64,000 nucleotides of DNA from Flagellimonas oceanensis (GTDB taxonomy: Bacteria; Bacteroidota; Bacteroidia; Flavobacteriales; Flavobacteriaceae): positions 1 through 64,000 of the forward strand of contig NZ_RZNA01000039.1 in NCBI RefSeq assembly GCF_003992595.1, read 5' to 3'. The notes beneath the pieces were generated by a model. That model did no database searches and was not told the origin of the DNA. It saw only the letters and a list, made by a program, of their open reading frames with translations. Each line of letters starts with the position of its first letter. Position 1 is the first letter of the stretch. The translations under genes were made by a program, and so were the position numbers. Positions 1 to 9,013 of the stretch are shown in pieces.

Positions 1-458
1 TTGGTAATGGTCTCTTGCATCAATGGATTGGATTTATAGGCCCAGGTCATATAGAAAATGGGCTGCGCCCCTTTGGAACGGACCAGTTCGGCAAACTTGG
101 TACCGTATTCCTTAAAACGTTCCGGTGTATCTATGGTACTCAGGCTATGGTCTCCGAACACCACATAGTCCCATTCTTTCTCTTCAAGCAGTTGGCGGGT
201 AACCGTTCCTTTTTCACTTTTCCAGTGCTGTTCCAAATTACTGCCTCCCACAGTGGATTGGTGTGCAGAAATATCAACCCCCTGTGTTTCGGCCATAGCG
301 TCCACCAATTGGGGCATGTTCCAAAAGTAGGTAAAGCTATTTCCAACAAACAATATTTTGATGGGACCTTCCTTTTCTTGGGCACTTAGCTGAACCGGAA
401 TGGTCAGCACCAGTGCAACTATCCATATACTCAGATTCTTGATATGCTTTTTTCTCAT
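1..458 (-). CDS. SGNH/GDSL-family hydrolase, 3' part outside window
   Basis: The frame opens at an ATG at 458 and runs without a stop to the window edge, giving 152 residues of the N-terminal part. It begins with a signal peptide (MRKKHIKNLS, then a hydrophobic stretch ending near LSAQ). It continues with KILFVGNSFTYFWNMP, whose GNSFT is the block I nucleophile motif of SGNH hydrolases (Ser in place of the GDSL Ser). The conserved Gly of block II is plausibly in STVGGSNL, and FGDHS may be block III. Bacteroidetes homologues of this DUF4886-like type are exported and often sit in glycan loci, where an esterase or sulfoesterase-accessory role is suspected but not shown. It lies 91 bp downstream of the nagB fusion on the same strand, so it probably ends the operon. 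The catalytic Asp-His pair is off the window. Confidence 0.75.
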   Translation of the reverse strand, partial: MRKKHIKNLSIWIVALVLTIPVQLSAQEKEGPIKILFVGNSFTYFWNMPQLVDAMAETQGVDISAHQSTVGGSNLEQHWKSEKGTVTRQLLEEKEWDYVVFGDHSLSTIDTPERFKEYGTKFAELVRSKGAQPIFYMTWAYKSNPLMQETIT

Positions 459-549
459 AATTTGATAATGCAATTGTTATTGGTTTATTGATTGACCGGG
501 GTTTCGTCAAAAAAATTGGGTATGGGATCGGGAACATTGTCGTTCCTAT

Positions 550-2478
550 CTATTTCGGATTGTGGAAATCATACCGTACAAAAGCCTCCATGGCCGCATA
601 ACTGGCCAACCCAAGGGCCTGATACCGTTGTGCCGTTTCCTTGTTCCTGTCCTCCGCGCGCACCCAGAACTCCCTGAGGTCCTCCCCTTGGAACATGACC
701 CCATCCTTTTGGGTCTGGTGGAAAAATATGGCCTTACGCTTTCTAAGTACCTGAGCTGGGCTCATAGGCACCGCCATTTCAATTTCATGGGTCTCCCACT
801 CGTGCCATGCCCCGCGGTAGAGCCATACCCAACAATCCTTCATGAAGGATCTTAGCATGAGTGCATTTAAGGAAGCAAATAGAGCTTCCAAACAAACACG
901 ATGGGTACCATGAGGGTCTGCCAAATCTCCAGCAGCATAGATTTGATGGGGTTGGATTTCCTCAATAATATTGTTCATTATGGCAATATCCACTTCTCCT
1001 AGGGGTTTCTTTTTTATTGTTCCTGTTTCGTAAAAAGGAAGATCTAAAAAATGTACTTGATTATCTGTAATACCAAGGTAACGTGTGGCAGCGATACTTT
1101 CCGCCCGTCGGATATTGCCTTTGAGTCGCCTTAAAAGTTTGGAATCAAAATCTTCTTCTGTTTTTTTCTGAATTTCCTCAATAACTTGATCAAATGTTCC
1201 AGTCGTCTCCATACTATTGGCCACTTCTGCTGCTTTAACCGCCTCATGATCGGCCACGGCAATATTACCAGAAGTTTGATACGCTATATGAACCTCATGA
1301 CCTTGGGAGATCAATCTATCGAACGTTCCACCCATAGAAATTACATCATCATCTGGATGGGGACTGAAAATAATAACCCTTTTTTTTGCTGGTCGTGCAC
1401 GTTCTGGTCGATTGGTATCATCCGCATTGGGCTTGCCCCCAGGCCAACCGGTAATGGTATGTTGCAATCGATTAAACGTTCTAATATTAATCTCATACGA
1501 AGACTGCTCCGAACTTAAAAGGTCGGACATGCCCATATCGTTGTAATCCTTATCTATCAGTTGAAGAACAGGTTTGTTCTTTTTCTGGCTGAGCCAAACC
1601 ACTGCCTTATGTATCAAATCTTGGGTCCAGTCACAGTTTTTAACCAACCACGGAGTATCAATACGTGTCAACAGGGAAGCAGCCTCTTTATCTAAGACGA
1701 ATGTGGTATTTCCATGCTCTTGTAGATAAGTGGCCGGGACTTCCGAACTAATACCTCCTTCAATGGTTTTCCTAATGATCGAAGATTTGTTTTGGCCCCA
1801 GGCCAGCAAAACAATGCGCTTCGCCTTTTTAATGGTTCCTATACCCATGGTAATGGCCTTAAGGGGTACATTCTCAAGTCCCTTGAACGACGATGCTGCA
1901 TCTATACGGGTAACATAATCCAAGGTAATGTCCCTTGTGGCAGAATTATAATGGGATCCCGGTTCATTGAACCCAATATGTCCAGTCCTTCCAATACCCA
2001 ATAATTGAAAATCCAGTCCCCCTTGTTCTTCAATCTTTCTTTCATATTCCTTACAATATTCCTGAATCCCTTGTGATGAAACCATACCATTGGGAATGTA
2101 TATGTTTTCCTCAGCTATATCAACATGGTCGAAAAGATGCTGGTGCATAAAATAATGATAGCTCTGAATATTGGTACGTTCCATTGGATGGTATTCATCC
2201 AGATTAAATGTGACCACATTTTTGAAACTAAGCTCTTCTTCTCGGTGCATACACACTAATTCTTCGTATACCTTTATGGGCGATGACCCAGTGGCAAGCC
2301 CTAGAACACATTTTTGGTTTTTCTTCGCTTTTTCACGGATCAACGTTGATATTTCCTTGGCGACCTGCAATGACCCCTGTTTTGAATCAGGGAAGATGAC
2401 ATTATGCACCTTTTCATACCTAGTGGCCTCAAACTGTCCCGCGGGCTCATATTGTAATGATTGAATATCTGTGTCCAT
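550..2478 (-). CDS. nagB: Glucosamine-6-phosphate deaminase fused to PIG-L/LmbE-type deacetylase
   Basis: This 642-residue protein has two enzyme halves. Residues 20-300 form a NagB domain (glucosamine-6-P to fructose-6-P plus ammonia): the phosphate loop LATGSSP is at 61-67, NLDEY at 92-96 and GIGRTGHIGFNEP at 161-173. Residues 367-642 form a PIG-L/LmbE zinc amidohydrolase-like domain with HPDDD at 374-378 and a downstream DPHGTH. Stand-alone NagB is about 266 residues; the long fused form is familiar in Bacteroidetes. The position matching the catalytic Asp141 of the E. coli enzyme (NDGH) is Thr165 here, while Asp94, His167 and Glu172 are kept. No signal peptide is seen, so it acts in the cytosol on imported amino sugar. 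The gene is 22 bp downstream of the symporter gene and presumably co-transcribed with it. Combined deacetylase and deaminase function is an inference. Confidence 0.88.
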   Translation of the reverse strand: MDTDIQSLQYEPAGQFEATRYEKVHNVIFPDSKQGSLQVAKEISTLIREKAKKNQKCVLGLATGSSPIKVYEELVCMHREEELSFKNVVTFNLDEYHPMERTNIQSYHYFMHQHLFDHVDIAEENIYIPNGMVSSQGIQEYCKEYERKIEEQGGLDFQLLGIGRTGHIGFNEPGSHYNSATRDITLDYVTRIDAASSFKGLENVPLKAITMGIGTIKKAKRIVLLAWGQNKSSIIRKTIEGGISSEVPATYLQEHGNTTFVLDKEAASLLTRIDTPWLVKNCDWTQDLIHKAVVWLSQKKNKPVLQLIDKDYNDMGMSDLLSSEQSSYEINIRTFNRLQHTITGWPGGKPNADDTNRPERARPAKKRVIIFSPHPDDDVISMGGTFDRLISQGHEVHIAYQTSGNIAVADHEAVKAAEVANSMETTGTFDQVIEEIQKKTEEDFDSKLLRRLKGNIRRAESIAATRYLGITDNQVHFLDLPFYETGTIKKKPLGEVDIAIMNNIIEEIQPHQIYAAGDLADPHGTHRVCLEALFASLNALMLRSFMKDCWVWLYRGAWHEWETHEIEMAVPMSPAQVLRKRKAIFFHQTQKDGVMFQGEDLREFWVRAEDRNKETAQRYQALGLASYAAMEAFVRYDFHNPK

Positions 2479-2500
2479 TTTTATAAAATCTTTTTAAGTA

Positions 2501-4312
2501 TTACTCTATTATCTTTTCTATTTTTTTCCATGTAAGCATAAGGCATATGGCAGAAACTACCGAAAGAGCGGTCAGAGCACCTGCCAATATCCACTTGCCA
2601 AATATCCAATGACCGACCGCAAAAAGGCTGCAATAAATCAGTATCGACCCTAAATGCATTGCCAATATTCCACTGGGAACGCTCCATTTTTCACTACTGT
2701 TCAAGTCAATTCCCTCTGTCCTGCCCTGCTGAACTATTTTCTCCCATCCAGGCCCACCAGGTCCAATTCTTTCACAAAATTTGTAAAGTACCTCTCGTTG
2801 CTCTGGTGGTGTAAGATAGGTTGCGACCAACCAAGTCAAGGTGGTGGTTAGCACCACGAAAGGATACTCAGACCAACTCGGCAAGAGACCCTCATCAGCA
2901 GCAAATAAATAATCTCCCAAAGGAGTCAATTTCAATACAAGTGAAAGTATGCCAGAGGCGAACATAGCAGTAATTTCACTCCATGCATTGATACGCCACC
3001 AAAACCACCTTAGGATAAAAATCAAACCTGTACCTGCTCCAAAAACGAGCAATATCTCAAAGAGCTGAAGTGCGTTTTGTAGCAAAAGGGCCAGAGAAGC
3101 ACTGAGCGCCATCAAAATTACCGTGGATATCCTTCCCACAGCTACCAATCGTTTTTCCGATGCCTTGGGGTTGATTCTATTTTGATAAAAATCATAAACG
3201 ATATACGAAGAACCCCAATTGAGTTGTGTGGATATAGTAGACATATAGGCTGCCACCAACGAGGTTAGAACAAGGCCCAGAAGTCCCGTGGGCAATTTGG
3301 TCAGCATGGCGGAATAGGCCAAATCGTGCCCAAGCTTATCGTCCGATATGATTGGGAAGGCCTGTTGCAAACTCTGAAGGTCCGGAAATACAACAATAGA
3401 GGCCAGTGCCACCAATATCCAAGGCCATGGCCTGACTGCATAATGCATAATATTGAAAAAGAAGGTGGCCGCTATGGCATGCTTCCCATTTTTTGCGGAA
3501 AGCATTCTTTGGGCGATATATCCACCACCACCGGGTTCGGAACCTGGATACCAGGAACTCCACCATTGTACGGCCAAAGGAATGATAATCAACGTAATCA
3601 ATGCTTCGGTATCGTCCAATTCAGGTATCATTCTCAATTTATCCTTAACATCCGGATTCGACATGAGGTTACCCAAGCCCCCAACTTCCGGGATGTTTAC
3701 CAGATAATAGGCGGCACCAATGGTACCTCCCATTGCAACAAAAAAAAGGATGAAATCTGTGTACACAACTCCCTTGAACCCTCCAATTGCACTGAAAATC
3801 ACTGTGACGAGTCCTGCAATAAGAACCGTCTGCCATGGCGCGAGGCCGAGCATGATTCCACCAATTTTTATAGCGGCAAGTGTTACCGCGGACATGGTGA
3901 TCACATTAAATATTACTCCGAGATAAATAGCTCTAAACCCCCTTAAAAATCTAGCAGGTTCTCCACCGTATCGAAGTTCATAAAATTCGAGGTCCGTATT
4001 GACGTTGGATTTCCGCCACAATCTTGCATATATAAAAACGGTCAAAAGACCTGTCAAGAGAAAGGCCCACCAAACCCAATTTCCAGCTACTCCGTTGGTC
4101 CGAACGATGTCCGTGACCAAATTAGGCGTGTCTGTGGAAAAGGTGGTCGCTACCATAGAAACTCCCAATAGCCACCAAGGCATTGATTTTCCCGAAAGAA
4201 AAAATTCTGAACTGCTTTTGCCCGAGCTCTTGGATACATAAAACCCGATGCCTAGGGTAATAGCAAAAAATATAAGGATTATGGCATAATCCAATGGTCG
4301 CAATTGTATCAT
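2501..4312 (-). CDS. Sodium:solute symporter (SSS family)
   Basis: A 603-residue polytopic membrane protein with many hydrophobic segments. It starts MIQLRPLDYAIILIFFAITL, a typical first helix of SSS transporters, and contains the family-like stretches WWLLGVSMVATTFSTDTPN and SAIGGFKGVVYTDF. Such proteins couple Na+ uptake to import of sugars or other small solutes across the inner membrane. The frame is open further upstream to 4396, but the extra 28 residues are not hydrophobic and do not resemble the family, so the ATG at 4312 was chosen. Its place between the GH2 enzyme and the NagB fusion suggests that it imports the monosaccharide or disaccharide released by the exported glycosidases, probably an N-acetylhexosamine. 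Substrate specificity cannot be read from the sequence. Confidence 0.88.
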   Translation of the reverse strand: MIQLRPLDYAIILIFFAITLGIGFYVSKSSGKSSSEFFLSGKSMPWWLLGVSMVATTFSTDTPNLVTDIVRTNGVAGNWVWWAFLLTGLLTVFIYARLWRKSNVNTDLEFYELRYGGEPARFLRGFRAIYLGVIFNVITMSAVTLAAIKIGGIMLGLAPWQTVLIAGLVTVIFSAIGGFKGVVYTDFILFFVAMGGTIGAAYYLVNIPEVGGLGNLMSNPDVKDKLRMIPELDDTEALITLIIIPLAVQWWSSWYPGSEPGGGGYIAQRMLSAKNGKHAIAATFFFNIMHYAVRPWPWILVALASIVVFPDLQSLQQAFPIISDDKLGHDLAYSAMLTKLPTGLLGLVLTSLVAAYMSTISTQLNWGSSYIVYDFYQNRINPKASEKRLVAVGRISTVILMALSASLALLLQNALQLFEILLVFGAGTGLIFILRWFWWRINAWSEITAMFASGILSLVLKLTPLGDYLFAADEGLLPSWSEYPFVVLTTTLTWLVATYLTPPEQREVLYKFCERIGPGGPGWEKIVQQGRTEGIDLNSSEKWSVPSGILAMHLGSILIYCSLFAVGHWIFGKWILAGALTALSVVSAICLMLTWKKIEKIIE

Positions 4313-4498
4313 ATGTATATGTTGGTAAAGTTGTATTTTTCGTAGGTGGTAAAAGGACATAAAAGAAAGGCAGGGAACAAACCCTGCCCATCTCAATCAA
4401 CTAACTCACGATTAATATATTTTCGTTGCTGTAAATGGTCTCATTCAAATAAAAACACCGTCAGCGCTGAGTGTTAAGAAAACATGTATGCGATTCGA

Positions 4499-6349
4499 TC
4501 ACATTTCATCAATAGCATGATATAGGGCTTGATTGATCTTGTTCATTTTAGTTTCATCCATCTTTATAATAGCCCTATCGTAAGTCAACAAACCATTGAC
4601 TTCCCCCTCCACATCAGTGGTTTGTGTATAAATAGCCGCGGAAAGCCCCCTTTTGATCAAAGGAGGTAAAGCATCAATCAATTTTTTATAAGAAACCAAT
4701 AGTTCTTCCTTGCCCTGCAGATTTCGATAGCCCCAATTTTTATCTTGTTGCCAAAGGTGTCCTTCTATGGGTAGGCCAAGACCGCCAAACTCCCCCAAGA
4801 CCATTACTCTATCTTTAAAAATGTTTGGAGCATGCAACTCAATTTCTGGCATTCCAGGGCCTGGATAGCGATGTTCATCAACTGCATGACCTACAGGAAA
4901 GAAGTTCCCACCACTGGGACCATCGACCAAACGGGAAGTATCATAATCCATGGTCCACTTAACAACTTCCTCCGTATTGAACTGTCCCCAACCTTCATTA
5001 AAAGGTACCCACATAACAATGGACGGTTTGTTATAGTTTGCATCCATAATGGACCTCCATTCGGTATAAAACTGATGTTGGGATTGGGCGTTTCGTTCCA
5101 TTTCGCGCCCATCATAGCCCGAAGGGCCTTTCCAGTCAGCGCTTTTGTCCCCATTGGGCATGTCTTGCCAGACCATCATACCTAATCTATCACAGTGATA
5201 ATACCACCTTGCCGGTTCAACTTTTACATGCTTTCGAATCATGTTGAAACCCAGTTTTTTGGTCACTTCTATATCATACTTTAATGCTTCGTCAGATGGG
5301 GCAGTATAAAGACCGTCGGGCCACCATCCCTGGTCTAGCGTTCCATATTGAAAAATGGCTTTGTTATTTAAAAACATGCGCTTATGGCCATCCTTATCTT
5401 TGCCCATGGATATTTTTCGCATGCCAAAATAGCTGGAGACCTGATCAACTTTTTTTCCATTTTTCAGCATAATGACTTGCAAATCATACAAAAAAGGATT
5501 TTCTGGAGACCATAATTTTGGGTTATCAATTTTTATATCCATTTCCTTTTGAGGAGTTCCTATGCTGGTTGCTATTTTAGTACCTTCGTCAAAGACATTG
5601 ACCAAAATGGAATAGCCATCCTCTATCTTTCGATCTCCATTGGCCTTTATTACAATTCTTTCAGTATCGATGTCGGGCAGCATTCTGATTGTTTCTATGG
5701 ATACTTCTGGTACTGGCTCAATCCATACAGTCTGCCAAATACCTGATACTGGGGTGTACCATATGCCATGAGGTTCAGTGACCTGCTTCCCCCTTGGCTG
5801 TGTACCCCTGCTTGTTGGGTCCCAGACCCGAACTTCCAACAACTGTTCGTCCCCTTGCTCCAAGACATCAGTAATATCAAACGAAAACGAATCATAGCCC
5901 CCTTGGTGAACCCCCATGCGTTTTCCGTTCACAAATACCTCGGCTTCCCAGTCCACTGCCCCGAAATTTAACTTGATTCGCTTTTTGTTCCATTGAGAAG
6001 GAATTTTGAATGTTCGTCTGTACCATAGACATTCATCTGCCTTGATTCTTTTTTGGACCCCCGATAGTTGTGATTCGATTGCAAAGGGCACCAAAATCTG
6101 GCCATCAAATTCCAAAGGTTTTTCAGTTCTTCCACTAATGGCATATTCCCATAGACCATTGAGGTTTTTCCAATCTTTACGTACCATTTGAGGCCGAGGA
6201 TATTCATTCCAAACATGACTAGGAGTTACCTCTTGAGCCCATTTTGTCATAATCCTTTTGTTATTGGACATCTTTTCCTGAGCATGACAAGGGGAACATA
6301 GAAGACCCAAAATGGAAATTATAAATAGAAAGTGTTTTTTCCTTTTCAT
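4499..6349 (-). CDS. Exported glycoside hydrolase family 2 enzyme
   Basis: A 616-residue GH2 enzyme with an N-terminal signal peptide (about 1-23, ending CHA). A sugar-binding jelly-roll domain (about 45-215) and an Ig-like domain (about 215-310) are followed by the TIM barrel. The acid/base Glu is E452 in NEGW and the nucleophile is E520 in GEFGG, so both catalytic residues are present. GH2 includes beta-galactosidases, beta-glucuronidases and beta-mannosidases; the protein is shorter than LacZ-type enzymes and lacks their C-terminal domains. In this neighbourhood (GH20, sulfatases, NagB) a beta-galactosidase or beta-glucuronidase acting on a desulfated hexosamine-containing oligosaccharide in the periplasm is the best guess. 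It lies between GH20 and the symporter on the same strand. Confidence 0.9.
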   Translation of the reverse strand: MKRKKHFLFIISILGLLCSPCHAQEKMSNNKRIMTKWAQEVTPSHVWNEYPRPQMVRKDWKNLNGLWEYAISGRTEKPLEFDGQILVPFAIESQLSGVQKRIKADECLWYRRTFKIPSQWNKKRIKLNFGAVDWEAEVFVNGKRMGVHQGGYDSFSFDITDVLEQGDEQLLEVRVWDPTSRGTQPRGKQVTEPHGIWYTPVSGIWQTVWIEPVPEVSIETIRMLPDIDTERIVIKANGDRKIEDGYSILVNVFDEGTKIATSIGTPQKEMDIKIDNPKLWSPENPFLYDLQVIMLKNGKKVDQVSSYFGMRKISMGKDKDGHKRMFLNNKAIFQYGTLDQGWWPDGLYTAPSDEALKYDIEVTKKLGFNMIRKHVKVEPARWYYHCDRLGMMVWQDMPNGDKSADWKGPSGYDGREMERNAQSQHQFYTEWRSIMDANYNKPSIVMWVPFNEGWGQFNTEEVVKWTMDYDTSRLVDGPSGGNFFPVGHAVDEHRYPGPGMPEIELHAPNIFKDRVMVLGEFGGLGLPIEGHLWQQDKNWGYRNLQGKEELLVSYKKLIDALPPLIKRGLSAAIYTQTTDVEGEVNGLLTYDRAIIKMDETKMNKINQALYHAIDEM

Positions 6350-6463
6350 AGTTCAACTGATTAACATAAGTGAGTTCTTTTATGGATATTTAATTGCTTG
6401 TAAATGATTAATCTTCATGCCTATCGGGTAAATATTACTATTCCTGTTTTTAACGAAATCCAT

Positions 6464-8800
6464 TTAATGGCTAAGCATATTTGCGGGTACCGTAGTCTTC
6501 TTTTCTTTCTCTCCTTTTATATGATATTGGAAATCCAAGGTTGCCCCTCCACCCTTTTGAAAATAGTTTAGCTTGAACGGGTGCTTACCTTTCCTAAGGG
6601 CAACTTGCCTGTATACCTCATCACTCGCCTTTTTGTTGGCATTACCATCCACGACCAATTTATTGCCTATTTCCAAGGTACTTCCATCATCTGTCCGTAG
6701 ATAAAAAGAATATACACCTGTTTTGGGCACTTCTAAATATCCCTCGAACAAGAGGCCAAAATCTGTGTCAGAGGCAAATTCCGGTATATTAATCGTTTCC
6801 AAAACAGCAGTCCTAAGAACTTCTTCATTATCAATTTCCTCGGTACTGTTAAAATTGCCTTTCACATATTTTAAATGAATTCCAGGCTTGCTCGTCACCT
6901 CTTCTGCATTGAGGTATTCCTGTTGTTTAAATTCGGCGGTTGATACATGGCCCTTTCTACCGTCGTGGAAGGGAAGAATAGTAAAAATTGTGGGTTCTGT
7001 GACCACAATTGGCCCCTCGTACACTTTAGAAGTCATATCTGGTATGGAACCATCGGTTGTATAGTGGATCTCATCAATAATACTGGGCTTTTCTAAACGT
7101 AGGGTGTCCGTTGTCACAAAGGTATTATAACTGGGAAGGTCTGGAATGTCTGGAAGCCGATATCCAATATCCATAATATCCAATCGGGGATAGATGTTAT
7201 CCAACCTGCCCATAAAATCTGCCTCATCCTTTTCTTTCTGACTCCAACCAACTTCCGCCATTGACATCATACGCGGCATGGACATATAATCCAATCGGGC
7301 CATTGAAGGAATATATTCACTCCAAAGATTGGCTTGTACCCCAATTATTTTATCTTCATGTTTTCCCTTTAATGCTTCGGGAATTGGATCAAAATTATAG
7401 ACTTTGACAGTACTCTTACTGCTGTTTTTATGATCAAAATAACTATGTGTTGTAGGGGTCATAATCACTTTATGTCCACCCTCGGCAGCTTCCAGAGGCA
7501 CTCCTGGAATCCAACCTCGCCAATACATGATGGTGGTGCTTGGGTTGATACCTCCCTCCAAGGCCTCATCCCAGCCAATCATTTTCTTGCCCTTGCCATT
7601 CAAAAATTTCTCCATTCTTTTCACAAAGTAACTTTGTAACTCTTCCACAGACTCCAAGCCTTCACGTTTCATCAACTCCTTGCATTGCATCGAATTTGCC
7701 CAGGTACTTTTATCAACTTCATCAGCTCCAATGTGAATGTACTCCCCAGGAAAGAGTTCCACTACTTCCGACAGTACATTTTCAACAAATTCATAGACAC
7801 TATCCTCGCATGGACAAAGTGGAATGGAAAACTTTTTGTTACCCCAACCGCTTCCATCCACACAGGAAAGGTCTGGATACAAATCAATGGCCGCTTTCAT
7901 GTGGCCGGGCATATCAATTTCCGGTACAATGGTAATTCCCCTTTGGGATGCATAGGCAATAACATCCTTCATTTGCTCTTGGGTATAAAACCCCCCATAT
8001 ACTTGCTTACCATCTTTTTCCCTAAAATGCTTCTTTGGCAATTCAAAAGTTGGATCTGTCAGAGCTCTTTCATTACAAATACTGTCGTGCATGTTCATTG
8101 TCCTCCACGCACCATTATCCGTCAATTCAGGATATTTATTGATTTGTAAACGCCATCCTGGGTCGTCCGTTAGATGGATATGGAACTTATTGAACTTGAA
8201 AAAGGCCAATCGGTCAATAAATTCCTTCAACTCCTCTACGTCAAAAAAATGTCGGGACACATCCATTTGCATTCCCCTATATTCAAACCTTGGCTCGTCT
8301 TCAATCAGAACTGAAGATACTTCCCAAGCTTTAACGTGCTGTATCTCCTTGGATTCAATGGCATGTGGCAACAATTGTCTCAAGCTCTGTATACCATATA
8401 AAAGGCCTGAATCATGGTTGGCCTTTACGATAATCTTCTCAGGTGAAATGTGCAGTCGATATGCCTCTTGTTTACCTGGAAAAGAACTGTCCAAATGCAA
8501 GAACACATTTCCTTTGTCCGCTTCCAAAGCGACGAGCTGTTCCAACTCAAAGCCCGCTGCAGCTTGGAACTTTTCCGAAAGGTAACTTCCCAAAAAATGT
8601 AATGTTTCAGAATCCTCTGAGAGTATTATTTGGGTTTTGGGAGTAAATTTGAAAGTTCCTTTTTGAGGTGTCAGGTTTTGAGGTTTCGGTATAATCTGAT
8701 AAGCCTTTGAATTTAGAACCTCATGTTCAACACATGATGATATCCCGACACATAATATTAAGGATACTACTATTCTGAAGCTAAATTTCATTATTCTCAT
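6464..8800 (-). CDS. Beta-N-acetylhexosaminidase GH20, lipoprotein with C-terminal PA14-like domain
   Basis: A 778-residue exported lipoprotein (lipid Cys at 23 in GISSC). A GH20b domain (about 35-170) precedes the GH20 barrel (about 173-530), with HLTDDPGW at 209-216 and the catalytic Asp-Glu pair at D360-E361 in HIGADEV. GH20 enzymes use the substrate 2-acetamido group and release terminal GlcNAc or GalNAc. A chitobiase-type C-terminal domain (about 560-640, IHYTTDGSIPD) is followed by a PA14-like carbohydrate-binding domain (about 650-778, YSFYLRTDDGSTLEIG). An alternative start is the ATG at 8791. It sits in the sulfatase-GH20-GH2 run, so it presumably acts after removal of sulfate from the terminal hexosamine. 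A 213-bp gap separates it from the sulfatase gene upstream. Confidence 0.93.
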   Translation of the reverse strand: MRIMKFSFRIVVSLILCVGISSCVEHEVLNSKAYQIIPKPQNLTPQKGTFKFTPKTQIILSEDSETLHFLGSYLSEKFQAAAGFELEQLVALEADKGNVFLHLDSSFPGKQEAYRLHISPEKIIVKANHDSGLLYGIQSLRQLLPHAIESKEIQHVKAWEVSSVLIEDEPRFEYRGMQMDVSRHFFDVEELKEFIDRLAFFKFNKFHIHLTDDPGWRLQINKYPELTDNGAWRTMNMHDSICNERALTDPTFELPKKHFREKDGKQVYGGFYTQEQMKDVIAYASQRGITIVPEIDMPGHMKAAIDLYPDLSCVDGSGWGNKKFSIPLCPCEDSVYEFVENVLSEVVELFPGEYIHIGADEVDKSTWANSMQCKELMKREGLESVEELQSYFVKRMEKFLNGKGKKMIGWDEALEGGINPSTTIMYWRGWIPGVPLEAAEGGHKVIMTPTTHSYFDHKNSSKSTVKVYNFDPIPEALKGKHEDKIIGVQANLWSEYIPSMARLDYMSMPRMMSMAEVGWSQKEKDEADFMGRLDNIYPRLDIMDIGYRLPDIPDLPSYNTFVTTDTLRLEKPSIIDEIHYTTDGSIPDMTSKVYEGPIVVTEPTIFTILPFHDGRKGHVSTAEFKQQEYLNAEEVTSKPGIHLKYVKGNFNSTEEIDNEEVLRTAVLETINIPEFASDTDFGLLFEGYLEVPKTGVYSFYLRTDDGSTLEIGNKLVVDGNANKKASDEVYRQVALRKGKHPFKLNYFQKGGGATLDFQYHIKGEKEKKTTVPANMLSH

Positions 8801-9013
8801 TTTAAATCGTCAATGTTTTATTTATTTCTTTTTCAATCAATTGATTGTTGCTTTTCTTAATGCCTTATCTCTATTGGACAAGCTTTATATGCATACTATT
8901 ATCATTTGCAATTTTTCTTAAAAAAGGCTTGTTCATTCTGATATGTACAGTTGTCCAAGAGCAAGATGGGCACAGTACCCAGTGAATACATCCTTTATTT
9001 AAAAAGAGGGGAA

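Noticed and set aside
3326..3946. 206-codon plus-strand frame
   Set aside because: Antisense to the symporter gene; long only because of codon bias of the real gene.
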